Below, in pieces: positions 48,798 through 61,784 of a stretch of DNA of 64,000 nucleotides. The DNA comes from Dicaeum eximium (Eukaryota; Chordata; Aves; Passeriformes; Dicaeidae). How positions within the stretch are numbered: position 1 is the stretch's first letter; each line of letters opens with the position of its first letter. The notes below the pieces were generated by a model that searched no databases, had not been told where the DNA came from, and saw nothing but the letters and a program-made list of their open reading frames with translations. The stretch is taken from contig VWZP01008548.1 of assembly GCA_013396995.1 (NCBI GenBank), forward strand, positions 1,478,593 to 1,542,592. The letters are read 5' to 3'. The position numbers and the translations under genes are program-made.

Positions 48798-48890
48798 CCT
48801 TACAGATATATATATATTTTCAAATACCAATCATTCAGTGTCACTCCACTATAAATCCACCCCAAGGGATCTATTAACAAGAACATGAGT

Positions 48891-51800
48891 TACCCTCACC
48901 TTCAGTGGCAGGTAACACATCAAAGAATCTAAAATATGAAGAAAAAAATAGCTTTAGACTAAACACTATAAAAATTTTGCATTATGTCTGTTTGAAAACC
49001 TGCGGTAGATTTTTCAGATAGAGATAAAAGAATACAGTTACATAATTATTTTAAATCTGAAAGTATGTATCACGTTGGAAAGTAAAATAGAAAATGTATC
49101 ATAGCTGAAAATAAATATGGTCGTTTAGGGATGTAAGCCTCAACTGAGTGATGAAATTTGTATTAGTGAAGAAGGAGCGAAACTTCTATTCATGGCTCAT
49201 CACTCTCAGGAGTGTCATTTATTGCATAATTATAACCATCTTCCCTCTATGCTACTTTATTTTTAACTATTGAAAGACTGCAACTGTTTCTTTATCTTTC
49301 CAACTGTCAATATTTTTCTCTACTTTTATGTGCTACCTTCAAGAGGGAAGTAATAAACTTACCAGTTTAGGAGTGGGAGTAAGAGCTGTGTTTTTCTTTT
49401 TAAAATGAAATAACATATTTAGATCCATGTATAATTTTTAGTTAAAGACAATGATTTGTTTCAATTAGTGATGCTTCTTGCTGGCAAAATAAGTACTGTT
49501 TCTTGAAGCAAAGCCTCTATCAAGATTACTATATTTTACCCTTCCTTTTGTGTACAGATAAATAATTAAATAGTTTAGACAAATAGGGGAGTGCACATGC
49601 AGTTATGGATACTGACTGAAGTTATATTCCAAAAATACAAAGTATAAGAGTGCCATCTTCTGGAAATACTATTTTTTAGACTTCTCATTTCAATTTAATC
49701 CTTGGTTTACAAGAAGTGTTAGTTAAAGATTAATGATGTTTACTTGCCTGTTTGCCCTGTGTTTCCCTTTTCATTTGTCTATGCTGGTTTTAAAGTTAGT
49801 AGTTCCTCTACAAACTCTTTTCTATACAAGGGCCAGGAAAGTGTGAATTTAATAATCAGAGTTTAGGTTTTCAGGTTTACAAGTAGTTGTACAATCCCCA
49901 AGGGTTAAAACAATCTGAACAGTAACCTCTTAAGAGAAAAGAACCAACTTTATCTGATTCTAAAAAGTTTTAATCCTTTATCCTAATAAGCTTTGACAAA
50001 CTATAAAATAAAATGAGACTTCTCATCGTTCTCTGAAATTTAAAACTCAATGAATTTCTCTCTTCAGCCTGTTCTACAGTGGGAGAAAATCACTGATTAT
50101 TACAATATGAAACTACTTGTTCTGAGTCAGACACAAACACACACCCATATTCCACATACAAGGCCTTCAGAGCCTTAGAAGAATTTTATAAGGAAAGTAT
50201 TTTTGTCCATTATTTCCTCTTCCAAATATGTATCTTATTTCTACTAACTCTGATAAAAATATTCTAGTCAAGGTACCTCTATTTTTGATAAAAATGATGC
50301 AATGCAGTTAATTTTAATCCCACCGTTAACAAAGAAACCCCTATGCTCCATAAACATAGACAAATCAGGGACCCTGTAATAGCACAATATCCTTGACTTA
50401 CAGAAGCCCTTGCATCCATCAAATGTGTGCTGAAAACACAGGTTAAGGCTCTGCACTGTCTGGGAGTTAGACCTTGGGGAGGTGATGCGTAAAACACTGT
50501 CCTGCCTTCTTGCCTTGGAACCCAATAAAACCAAATCTCTCCTACTGTACTTCAAATGGGATTTTTTCTGTCTGTGGTTTTTTCATATATATTTTTTTCA
50601 GTCCCCAGCCTTCATTTTTCATGTCGTTTTTCGTATTGCTGCTACCAAAACCAATAATCATTTGTCCTGCATCTCACTCATTCTTTGTGCTCTTAAAAGC
50701 CTCTGAAATGAAATTCCCTTTCTTCTCTGCTCTTACCTTCCCAGATTAAATATACCTATTTGTCATCCTTCCTAGCTTTCTACTTTCTACTGTCAACAAT
50801 CACTCCACCCTTTTAGACCTTCTGTCCCAGAGGGATTTCCACTTTGACCAGATCCTATTTTCCGTTCAGCTAATCAAAAGCATGCTCCACATCTTCTTTC
50901 AAGGAGCTTTCAAAACACGTTCTTGTAACTTTTGTAGATATTTCTTTCTTCTTAGCTAAGAATCAAGATAAGAAAAACCTAAATAAATTAAGACCTTTCA
51001 AATAGGTTTTAATCAGATTAAAATTTATGTACATAAAACAGTTTTTCAAGGTTCTCATGTTATCAGTATATGTATTAAAACAGTTCTTCACCTCTTATCA
51101 AATGTCAAGTCCTTTATACCGTTCAAGTTGGTAATATGTATGCTGATATTGCTTTAGTTTCTATTTTTAGTTTCTATTTTTCAATTGCAAATCACATTTT
51201 GTGGTGTTTCTGCCAACTGTTAACACCAATCTGGGAAATTTCAAGTCTCACTACTATATTCTTATATACCAACAAAGTAAAATTACACTGGTATTAGCAT
51301 TCACAAAACAGAAGTCTGGAAAACTGTCATTCTTAAACACAGATGTTTTTCCTGTCTTGTCATTGTCACTCTATGGATGATGGAAACAAATTAAAAGACT
51401 CCTGCACAGAATTTGGAGAGGACCCAAGAGCTGTAAGAATGTCAAGACTGAAGACATGGACATAAACACATGGCAGTAATATAAACTGTTTTGTAGATAT
51501 ATAAAACTCCTTTATTTATCTAGCACTTTAATATTTCCAAACAGAAAATGATACTAAGCAACTCAGAGAAATATTTTGCAATACTAAAGAGTGCAATGGG
51601 AACATCAACCAGACTAAATGATCATTTCTTTGCTCAAAAACTTACTTACTGTCTCTTACTGTCTCTTATTAATATAATATAAAAGTATAAGAGGGTATTA
51701 TTAGACAAAGTTATTAGACCAAAACAAACAGAAAATACTTATTTACTGTGCTTTGTTATTCTAAGGCCAAGTATTTTAAGCTGAACTGCTGCAACCACAT

Positions 51801-51901
51801 AGACTATGAACACTGGAGGCAAGGAGCTGAACAATGCTGGAAAAAAAAAGAATAAAACTTATTCAGAGAGTATTCCTTTATTGTAAGAAACCATGTATCA
51901 C
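48891..51901. other. AT-rich non-coding DNA
   Basis: No recognisable gene or transposon. Overlapping short frames at 50268-50750 on both strands are not protein-like. Confidence 0.6.
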
Positions 51902-51968
51902 AAATTTTGCAAACCAAAATGACAGTGTGGCAATCAAATGGGCTCAGGTACCAAAACACTTTAATCAC
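51902..51968 (+). repeat. Dispersed repeat fragment related to 42665-42731
   Basis: The core 51936-51968 matches 42697-42729 at 26 of 33 positions without gaps, with five of the seven differences being transitions. The similarity extends leftwards with small gaps. It shows two copies of one old dispersed element, plausibly the same LTR-like family as at 42661. Confidence 0.6.
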
Positions 51969-54900
51969 TAATGCAGAGGAAATATCCAAGCTGTACAACT
52001 TGCAGGAGGAAGGTTGAGCAAGCCAGCTGGTCCCAGCACCATCCTAGGCCTGCACCACAGGACCTGTTTGATGTCACTTCAGTGCCCTTTCTGCTATCTT
52101 AGCACCCCCACCTCAAGATGTCTTAAAGCCTCTTATAGATCTTTTTATTGCTCCATATGGTTTCTTTATCAGCTTTTTAATTGTTATGTTTTCTTTTTAT
52201 TCCTGTCACCTTTTTAAAACTACACCAGTCAATATTTGTTTTGTTTCCAACCAAACATCATCTTAGAGGCCCTCAAAACAAAATCTTGAATTCCATATTA
52301 TGACCTAGCATGCAATTTCTCCAGTTTTAAAGTTATTTCTATTGACATCAGAATATTTCTCTATCTCAAACAATACTTTATCAAAATATGTGTTCTCTGA
52401 AAATGTCAAGACATCGGTGTTTTCTATCTAGTGCCTTACTTAAAATAGTAAGTATGGCCTCAGCACCAATACATACAGAGTTCACTGATAACTTCCCAGC
52501 ACACTAATTATTCACATTTTTGCATAACCTTTATGCCAAACATTTTTTTTTCCTCAAGTTTATCCACTTCTTTCTTTTGTGACACTCCTCAGACATATTT
52601 AATGAAGTTCAGAGAGGTTTTCTAGACAAAACAATCAGCTGACAATGAAAAAAAATCAAGTAATCAGGCACAGTCTATTTTTAAAATAAGTCAGTGTTGT
52701 AACTGCTAGTGCTGCAACACTTAAAAAAACCCAAAGCATTATCATGAAGCTTGTGTTAAAATTGTGAGTAGTAGTATCTTAAACTGAAAAATAATCACCC
52801 ATGTGCAAGCTATTTCACTGAAAACTGTCAAAAAATTTTGAAAATCCTGCCCTTAATATATAAATTTTAATTGGTTCTATATTTTTATGGATCCAAGATT
52901 AAAAGAAAGAAAGGTAACAAAACAACATTTTAGAGCTATTAAAATTGTAAAATTCTGCCAACTTATCACGTCTAAACATTCAATGTGACACAAACATGAG
53001 AAACAACTCTGGTAAGACAACACAGTATATTTAAAAGTCAAGCTACAAAATGGTAATGGACAAGCAAGACCCTTGAGCTGCAACTAATGTACTGTCCACA
53101 TGTCAGGTTAGATTTTTTTTTTCAACTTGACTTTCATAGTTTGACACTGACTTACCTGGATGTCAAATTAAATTATGCCAAAGAGACAAAATACTCCTAA
53201 GTAATAGTGAATGGGTCTACCGTATTTTTTTTTTTAAACACATGGCTAATTAGGTAGTTACAATAGAAAAAGAATTTTTTTCTTTCTCATCCACAGGTAA
53301 AAATAGGCAGAGTTGACATTAAGATGAACTTTGAATCTTTATACACCAGAATAAAATAGCTGTAAAGATTTTAAGTTTGTCACAGGAAGTGCTCTCCGTT
53401 TCATTACTTTATTATTTATTTATTTTAACCCTAAAAAAAACCCTTTTTCTATCTAAGCAATGGCTAAGTGAGAAATCTCAACGTAGGTACATATTGTCAC
53501 AGTAGTAGTTTAAATGAATGGCTATTAGAATTTTAAAAATTCAGAAGTCATTTTATGCATCAAGGGTGAAAACAGGAGAGAAATCTAAATTCGCTTATGC
53601 TGAAATATTTTCACATACATGTGCCAGTAAGACATCTCCCATTCAAGGTATGCCTTTGAAAACAGGCCTCCATAAAGAAATCTGAAAGGTTCTATGAAAG
53701 ATTGTATTTCTGGCCCATGGCTCAAGAATACAGCCTTGAAAATGCACATAGATCTGCATGGCCAAAACTAAAGAAAACCCCCAGTAATATTCTAAACATG
53801 AAATTAGTAATTTCAGGGTATAGGCACTCTACATGAAGAGATGCCAAAGCATAATTCCTCCTTTTCAGCTTCTTGTCAGACAACCAATTGAAGAAATTTA
53901 AATAAGTAAATAAATAGACAAACAATAAATAAAGGTGGTTTCTCTGAAGTCCTCTGTAATGAATCAGAACACAGTGAAACTGTAGTAGGCAGTGAGTTAT
54001 GAGCAGAAATATTCTTAACATTTTATTCAGTGTTTTGACTTTGGCTGAGAGCTTGCAAAGAGAAGATTATCAGAGACCATCCCTGTAGATAAGGACACCA
54101 GAGGAAATGCTTATGTGAGGTTATTCAATTAAATAATGTGAGTTTCTGAACTGTCTAATGTCGTTTTGCAACAGGACAAGTAAAATGAATAAATAAGCTT
54201 TATTTATGGAGTTATTTGGAAGCTGAGCAGTTAATTTGTCTAAAAGGAATCATATTTTGCAGAATTCAGGGTCTAATATATGCATGTGAACTCAGTTTAT
54301 TTTTTTCACTATTTGAGTCTCTAAAACCTCAGCCACACTGGTGAAAAGGAAGAAAGGACAAATACATGGGCTTGCTTCATGGACTTCTCTTCCCCTAAGT
54401 GCCAGAAATTTTTCCATGCTTTGTGACATCTTGTCGTAACAGTGTAATATAGCTATCTTCATTTCTTAGAGCAATGGCTCAAAACTCCCCTTGACATACC
54501 AGAAAATTCCTTGGCACACTACAATTATCTCAGCAGAACTTACCTAATTTCAATGACAACAAAAATCATTTGGAAATCCAGAAGCAGTGTTTTGGTTTTT
54601 TTCTTTCAGTTTATTTGTAAATTTCTGTACATTTCTATTTTTTGTATAAGATCTTCAAGCATTCATTCCCCAAGATAATACTCTTTTACCAAGTAATATT
54701 TCTTTTATTGTTGACAGTTTATTTGTTTATAATGCTCTATATTTCACTAATATATCAGTAAGAAACACCTATTAAGAGAGAGGGTGAAAGAAAGTTGACA
54801 GAACTGCAATAAAAAGGTCTCAGTCAGCAGAAGAAGGTTTGGAGGTAAATTGATAATAATTTATATATACCTTAAAAGAGAGAAAATATGAAGTATTAAA

Positions 54901-55129
54901 TGAGTGTTTTAATAATGAAGAACATAACAGAAAGCAGTGGAATAACATGAAAGAAGACTACTTTCAACTACAAAAAGGACAAAAAAGGATATTGATAAGT
55001 GTTGAAATAATAGTAGTCATTAATAGTAAAAATTGTGAAAGATTAATATGGAAAGTACTGAACTGTTCACATCTTTAAATCAAGATAAATGCCCTTCTGA
55101 AATATAGGTTTAATGAAATAAGTTATTGA
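51969..55129. other. AT-rich non-coding DNA
   Basis: No recognisable gene or transposon. A 99-codon minus-strand frame (53722-54021) has no recognisable product. Confidence 0.6.
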
Positions 55130-55230
55130 GCTCAATGTGGGAATAAATGGATAGAATTCTTCATGATATAGGAGGTCAAACTAGATGATCTAATTAAACT
55201 TCTGGTCTTAAAATATATGAAACTGTGAAG
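55130..55230 (+). mobile_element. Ancient CR1-type 3' end
   Basis: The segment 'aggaggtcaaactagatga', followed by 'tctaattaaacttctggtc' and 'ttaaaatatatgaaactgtg', matches the 3' end of old CR1 lineages shared across reptiles and birds (ggtcagactagatgat, then cttctggccttaaa, then tatgaa repeats). It differs from the younger type at 39008 and is strongly diverged. Only about 100 bases of 3' terminus survive. Confidence 0.8.
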
Positions 55231-58200
55231 AGTTAACCAATAAACCTTATGGTGATAATTTTTTCTGTCCAACTCAGCCATTTATATGCAATAAATTCTC
55301 CAAGAACAGAGAGAACACATTCCAGGGTCTTGTCTTTCCCTGTCTTTTGCATAGTTATATCTGCTTCTGAAAGCTAAATTCTGTGGTTAGACAATTGTGC
55401 CTAGACAGAAGGAAAAATCCTGACTATTTGAAGTTCTATTCATGAAAGATCAAAAAGAAGCTTAATAAAAACAATCTCCCAGAACCTGCTGCTAAAACTC
55501 CAAAGTTAATTGCATTTATCAACTTCTCAAATCTGCCGAAATTTATTGAGATAAAGCTTATGTTTGCCAAACAAACAAACAAATTACAGTTAACATACTG
55601 AAAGTATTGGAACTAGTGAACCAAAGGTAACTCTGTTCTCAAAAACTGCCATATTGATAATAGCAAACCAAATAGCATTGGATTTTTTTTTAAATCAAAT
55701 ACCCTCTTCTCTCACTTGAGTCACAATTAATGAAGGAAAGTTGTGTGGTGTGCTGTGCATAATTTATTCCTGTGAAACTCACCTCTTAACACACTGGTCT
55801 TTTACAGCAGGTTGATTGGGCACAGAACACTGATAACAGTAATTTTTCATATGTATCCTTACAGCAGGTTTGAGGACAAGTCACTAATCTTCCCTTTTAG
55901 ACAGTATCTTATCTTAGTAGTTGGCAATATTATTTCTTTACTTCTCAGAATAAGGTGATTATCTGTCTTAAAAATAATTTAATTACATGTTTAGAGTATT
56001 TGTTTAAAATGTTGCAGAAACTGTTTTTGTCATCCACCCTACACATAATAATCCTTGGCCTTGCAGAATTCTTGGTTCTACAATGTTATATATGACTTCC
56101 ATTCTTTCTTGCTGTTTTTCTGAATCAAAATACTAATGCTGAAAGATATTAAAAAATATTTAATAGCATTTAAGTTTGTAATAGGAACAATGTAATAAAA
56201 AATTTCTTTATCGATTCTGTCTAACATTTTTTTACTCATAAAGTCAGTACTGTTAGGGTTATTATTTAACTTTTGGTGTTTTTTATAAAATCTATACTTC
56301 TATCTGTTGGGTTTTTTTCTTATCAGAAAAGAGAATAATCCGTAAGTTGAACCAATTTTCACGACTGTTATTTCATCAAGCTGATCTGCTAAACTGTGTT
56401 CCTCCTCTGTTCCTCTGTTCTGATACATGTGCCTGGACTTTCCTAACCCACGTGTGAACTGGACATAACCTTTGTTTAATTTAAATTGCAGCAGCAAAAT
56501 AAAAAGAGCTTTAAAATTTAGGACACTTAGTAATGGATGTCCAACAGTTAGGCAGCAGTTATTTGGCACATTTAAAACACATGAGGATAAAAATAAAGAT
56601 ATTTCTATGTTCCTGCAACAACAAAGCTTTTTGTTAAGTCTCCTCAAATATTCTGGCTATATAGGGAACACCTTAAAGTTTGCAACAATGAAAACTGAAG
56701 GAAAGGATACAAGTAACTTAACCTAACCAAAAAGAATCTTTAAACATCTTTTAAAGTTCAGGTCTTAGGCTGAAAGATACCATGGGGAGATGACAGATTT
56801 GCTGCCACTGAATTAAATTAAGCACCTATAAATTATATCACCTTGACTACACTTCTCTCCCAAACCCTCACAGTGAACGAAGATTCATTACAGAATGTCA
56901 GCTTGACATGAATTTTAAATGAGTGAATTCTCAACTAGTTAATTACAAGTAGAATCTAGTTCTTTGTATTTCTGGAGCAACAAAGAAATATGTTACCCAA
57001 GCCTCTCTGAAACATAAAAGCTGCATTATAAATTTATTAAAACTAGAAGTTCAACCCAGCCTAACCAGACTGCCAGGATGACTGCTAAGAGAGAGAGGTG
57101 AGGTGACAGTGAGAAAAAAAGTATCTGAGAGACATATTCATGGATTGCATTGCCCACTGATTAGAATCAAATATTCTCACTGCAATATTTGAATTCTGTA
57201 AATTGGAAAATTCCTATGACCATGTCTACCTTGTTGAAACCATAGTAAGGGAAATTGTTCTGCCTCAGGATTTTTGCCAGCATAATTATTAAGAAATAAA
57301 ACTGAAGGCATTTATTTTGTATGTAGTTGGTCATATAAATTAAACGACAAAGAATTAATCAGGATATGTTTATTTTTTTCTAACTACAGCACAAAATGTT
57401 GCAATACAAAGACTTTCTTTTAAGGAGATGAAAATTGGAAATACTCATTTTGCATAAAGATATGATACACTAGTTTTCTGGGTGTTTTTGCCTGTCAATA
57501 TAACCCTTACAAATAATTTAGAAATACCTTTTCAATATTTCGTATTTTGATTTATTAGTATTCAGAACAAGTTTTCCTCTGATTAATCCTTGATGTAGGA
57601 AGCTAAGAAATGAAATATTAATACAATCTGGGGATGTACTATAACTGAAATTTGTTTTTCCTAATTAGAAACTTGAACATTTTGTATAACAAGCTGCATT
57701 TTTCCTTACATGAGATGGACTTCAAAAATAGCTGCAGAAAGACCACCACTATGACAAAACAAAAAAGTGTGGGAGAGTTATGAATAATCACCATCCAGAG
57801 TATTTTAAATTAAAATCAGGTGAAGAAATGATGCACCAACCTGCAGTACTCTTTTTAAATACAGGGAATACACTTCACACAGTCATTCCTCCTCATTCAG
57901 CATCTTTATAAAAAGACTTTGTAGAACATGACATTTTGGGTATGCATCAGAAATCTAGGAAACCAATTCTCTAGGTACTAAGGTCTGTTGTCTAGAAGGT
58001 AAAGGCATGAATGGAGATTTATACTTCACGATATTAAAATATATGGCATTTTTATTTAATTTGAAAATATGGTTTATTTCAAGAAGCATTAGTCACTAAG
58101 TATTGTTATGATTATATTATTTAGTATATTATTATAACAAAATGGATGTTATATAATTTTATTTCCAGTAATAATTGAAAGAAGGACCATCCTTTAAGGT

Positions 58201-58440
58201 ACATTCTGGAATGCCCCCCTTGGAAAGTATCCTGTGGAGATGGGAACCTTCTGATCACTGAATCCTTTCCACAGTTGCCTAACCATGCCTATTCCTTCAT
58301 TGATCACTGCCAGTCTTATGGTCAAAATGAAGAAGGAAGCCAATAATTTTTTTCTGAATCCATATGCTAAGCCACTAAAGCGTTCAAACCACTCGAGTCC
58401 TCAAGAGGCTAAACTTGCTGTGTGAAAAGGGGAAACCAAA
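55231..58440. other. AT-rich non-coding DNA
   Basis: No recognisable gene or transposon. A 115-codon minus-strand frame (56300-56647) and an overlapping 84-codon plus-strand frame (56472-56726) have unrecognised products and chance-like lengths. Confidence 0.6.
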
Positions 58441-58690
58441 CTGGTTTTGGTTTTTTTGCAAACTGGAAAATACCAGGGTTTTGGTTTTATTGTTTTTATT
58501 AATTCATTCCCTTTTTTGTGTGTATTGTGAGCATTTGTGGTTTTTTTTGGTTTTGTTTTTTTTTTTAACTGAACCTAAATCAAGAGTTTTTCTTGAAGAA
58601 CCTTCCTGAATTGGGACACATGCTTTTCCCTTTTTTTTTTTTTTTAATTTTTTATTTTAGTTTTTAATCAAGACTCTAAATCTCCCCTCT
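58441..58690. repeat. T/G-rich low-complexity tract
   Basis: Runs such as ggttttggttttt and several pure T runs of ten or more bases dominate. Simple low-complexity DNA; the 64-codon frame inside (58415-58609) is an artefact of T-richness. Confidence 0.8.
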
Positions 58691-59766
58691 TCTTTTTTTC
58701 TGTGTTTCTCAGAATTATTTTATCTATTTTCTGTTTATCTACCCTAAGCTTACTATCAGTCACCTGAAGACATCCATTTTTCTGGTCCCTTGTTACAAGC
58801 AATGAAGGGAAACAAGTCTTTTCAAAGGGCTATTCCTTCTGTCCTAATTTGTAAAGAGCCTCTGCAAGTACTAATTTCTTTGCATTAAAAGGGACCTAAC
58901 CAACTATTTCAAAATTTAGCCATATCATAAAAGTTGGGTAAGACAAACCCCACTTCAAGAAGTATTTGTGATATTATTTCTGACTGGAACAAAACAGTTA
59001 TATCCCCTTGTCTCTGGTTCAGATCTGTCCTTTTTTCATCTTTTCTTTTGAGCAGCTACCACCTTTATTCAGTCTAATGTTCACCACATCACCAAGACAA
59101 AATCAATCAAGGCTACCCAAGATGAAACACCTCAGTCTGTGTTCTTAGCTCATTTGAGGTAAATTTCATTGTATAAGAGACATTGTCAAAGATGAAAAAT
59201 AGCATGGAAAATTATACCTCAATTTTAAATAGTTTCAAATATTTCTTTTTTCAGATTGAATACATTTAATAACGAACACTACCATCAGTTGTGCAATGGA
59301 AGCATGCTTGAAGTCTAACTTGAATGGTACTCAAGCTATACATGAATTAAAAATAAGTTGAGTTAGTACATTCTCTTACAGGTTAAAAAAGTAAGAAAGG
59401 AAAGGTCTTCACAAAATTCAATGATTGACTTGTTCTTAGAGACAAAAGAAGAGAGGGGTTTTTTGTAATGCAAAAATAACAAAGAATGATTCTCAATCAT
59501 CTAAATTATCTGTACACAAAGTGAGATATAGAATAATTCAAGGAGACATAGAAGTCATTAGATGTCAGATAGTTCTATCACATTAACACAATAAAAACCT
59601 AGTTTGATGTTTCACATCACTTGATCATCAGAGACCATGATCCATACATAATTGATAAAAACAGAGAAAACCTAGAGATTAGGGCAAACACTTATTTCCA
59701 AAGCTTTAAAATGCCAATGTAATTGGAATTTGAGAAAACAGAGAACTTACCTTGTTTATATGATAA
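58691..59766. other. AT-rich non-coding DNA
   Basis: No recognisable gene or transposon. Confidence 0.6.
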
Positions 59767-60186
59767 AGCCTAAAAGACATAAAGAAAGAATGGATGATAA
59801 AAGTTGTTCAAACTTTTTGCACCCTAAGATGTGCCTGCAATATTCAGACATATGTTCCTACGCATTTCTGCAAAATCCTTAGGACACTTTTTGGAATTTT
59901 AGCTGGGTGTATGCTCTTAATTGTGACACACTCAGTAGTAAATGCACTCTTTGTGAAAGAGAGTGATGCATTATTAGAGAAGGAGTTGAAGAATTGAGCC
60001 AGAGGAAAAGCCACACTTGATCTTCTTGCTCTCAAAGTTATTACTGAGAGCAGGAGAATGAAAGAATTTTGGTGCAAAATCCCAAAATCAGTTGAATATA
60101 ATGCAGATAGTTACTGTATACTTGAAGTTGCCAGAAAATTCAAAACAATGGTTGTAATAAAGGAAATATTAAAAACAAAGTATTGA
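59767..60186 (+). other. Long frame with a single stop, unassigned
   Basis: The frame has only one stop, TGA at 59995-59997, between a TAA at 59764-59766 and a TGA at 60184-60186 (about 140 codons). The first half contains a hydrophobic stretch (LFGILAGCMLLIVTHSVVN) that could span a membrane. The second half reads ARGKATLDLLALKVI and onwards. No family was recognised. Given the AT-rich composition, a few frames of this kind are expected at random in a window of this size, so it is recorded as a weak candidate for a decayed gene. Confidence 0.12.
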
Positions 60187-60379
60187 ATCACGGCTGTTTT
60201 CCCAACAGTCTATCTGGTAGAATAAAATAGATTATGTCATCAAAATGAGAAAAAGAGTGTAAGTGACCTTGTACAGTTTTATGAGAGACATATGCCAAAA
60301 TATTTGGGTTGCGGTTTGGTGGGGTTTTGGTCAAAAAGTTAATGTATAAGTTTTACATTTTAGTGCAACTTTCGTACCT
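60187..60379. other. Non-coding DNA
   Basis: Nothing recognisable. It may contain the unplaced 3' boundary of the LTR that follows. Confidence 0.5.
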
Positions 60380-60546
60380 TAAAATGCCTCACAATATCAG
60401 TTTCTAGATTTGAAGAGATTGAAGACTGGCCACTGCCTTCCCAAGAGTGGCTTCGGGAAGGGAGGGATAGCTCAGAAACACGGCAACAATGGTAAAGAAA
60501 TAAATCCATATGCAGACAAGAGGATTCTTGTATAGGTTCCAAGGGC

Positions 60547-60552
60547 TTTACT
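60547..60552 (-). promoter_or_regulatory. Candidate LTR polyadenylation signal (AGTAAA)
   Basis: A variant of AATAAA located about 55 bases downstream of the TATA-like box on the minus strand, which implies a short R region. Confidence 0.4.
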
Positions 60553-60601
60553 CCAAGGAAGGTCCAGGGACAAAGAACCAGAGCAACAGGCGGTGAACAG
60601 G

Positions 60602-60609
60602 GATTTTAT
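60602..60609 (-). promoter_or_regulatory. LTR TATA-like box
   Basis: TATAAAAT on the minus strand, preceded by C/T-rich sequence with an inverted CCAAT motif and followed within about 60 bases by AGTAAA. This is the arrangement of a retroviral U3/R boundary. Current activity is unknown. Confidence 0.5.
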
Positions 60610-60868
60610 ACAAAGTGAGGGACCAATGGGAAAGAGGCAGAGGGGAGGGGAAAGGAGGGGCTAACAGGAAAACAGACAACTGAGGAAGAGCGGAGGGAAC
60701 TTGCATCAACAAAGACCAATGAGGTGGGCAGGTTGGGAGAACTTTCCAACTACCAGGAGGAGTTGGGGGAGTAACTCAGTGACATCACTTATGATTGACT
60801 TGATCAAGGGAGTGGTTTCTAAACTGTTTTTCCAAGGCATCCCAATTCCCACATTGTGGGATGCAACA

Positions 60869-61784
60869 GATGTGACTTCCTATTCCAAAGTAATAAAATA
60901 ATCACTGATCAGGAGAATATTTTGCTTTGATCCTTGTATTTACAGAATAGTTGTCATGAGGTCTCAGTCATATGAACAAAGCAAAAATTAGGCATATTTT
61001 AAAAAAAATTATTATTTCTTTATTTAAAATTTTCAAGATATTTTCCTACTGTTCTTTTCTGTATGTTGAAAAATGTTTCGAAAAAGTTTTGGAGAAAGCA
61101 TGACTCAAGTTAGACCAATGTATTTTTCAGATACTTGAAGGAATGCATGCCCCATGTGGTTGAGTACTATAAAAGCAGTAACACTTTGAGGGAGAATCCA
61201 TATCCAGAGTAAATGGAATTTTTTGAAATCATCTTCAACCTTAATCAGATTAAGGGAAGAACAAAGAAAAGTTTACAAAATTCAAACACAAACAAGAAAA
61301 GATATGTGCGTTTTTACAGGAGATTAAAATTAAGCAAAAATTAAGCAAAAAAAAAAAACCCACCTTTTATATCACACCAGTTTTTAATGAGACTGTAATT
61401 CTATAAATCTTACAAGCCTACCATCCTCAGGGCTTTTTTTTTATGATGGCCAGTGTTATGCCTCATCCTCTCTGTTCATATTACTTACCTTGTTTTGAAG
61501 TATTAAAAAGCATAAAATCCAGGCTGACTCAAAACAGGAATCAGCTTGAATAGATTGGCACCTGTGGTACCAACAATTTGAATCATAAGGAAACAACTTA
61601 ATCAGGGAGGATTTTAGTAGCTTTTGGCATTCCAAGTATCTCCGATGATAGTTCTGCATCACTCCTTATTGACTGACCATCCAGTTGGAAATAAATGAAG
61701 ATACTTTTTCAAACAAAAGACTGAATATATTCAAAAAATATCTCTCTTACAGAATCACCTTCTCTGTCACTCTTTTACCGTTCT
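60869..61784. other. AT-rich non-coding DNA
   Basis: No recognisable gene or transposon. An A12 run lies near 61350. Confidence 0.6.

Larger units (their letters stand above)
47645..48890 (+). mobile_element. LTR-like retroviral block with internal repeats
   Basis: A 1.2 kb block distinct from its surroundings. The left part (47645-48000) is GC-richer. The centre holds repeated units, including two identical 39-base copies (48050-48088 and 48470-48508) and a strong hairpin. The right part has a pyrimidine tract (about 48640-48690), an AATAAA at 48792-48797, and a U5-like tail ('accaatcattcagtgtcac', 'ataaatccaccccaaggga') ending near 'attaaca' at about 48880. This order matches an avian endogenous retrovirus 3' region or LTR on the plus strand. 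No coding frame was recognised and no target-site duplication was found. Boundaries are approximate. Confidence 0.5.
60380..60868 (-). mobile_element. Solo LTR of an endogenous retrovirus, antisense
   Basis: Read on the minus strand, the block begins TGTTGCATCCC at 60868 and has the layout of a retroviral LTR. It has a GC-richer U3 with a CRE-like TGATGTCA (60778-60785), two inverted CCAAT motifs (ATTGG, near 60718 and 60624), a TATA-like TATAAAAT (60602-60609), an AGTAAA polyadenylation-like signal about 55 bases later (60547-60552), and a U5 rich in C and T ending near 60380. No internal retroviral genes are next to it, so it is a solo LTR. The 5' edge is well defined; the 3' edge and a target duplication were not found. 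Confidence 0.75.

Noticed and set aside
50268..50750. Cluster of short frames on both strands as a gene
   Set aside because: Frames overlap in several phases with no recognisable product; an AATAAA near 50524 has no accompanying gene structure.
56300..56647. 115-codon minus-strand open frame as a gene
   Set aside because: No recognisable domain, an overlapping opposite-strand frame, and chance-compatible length.
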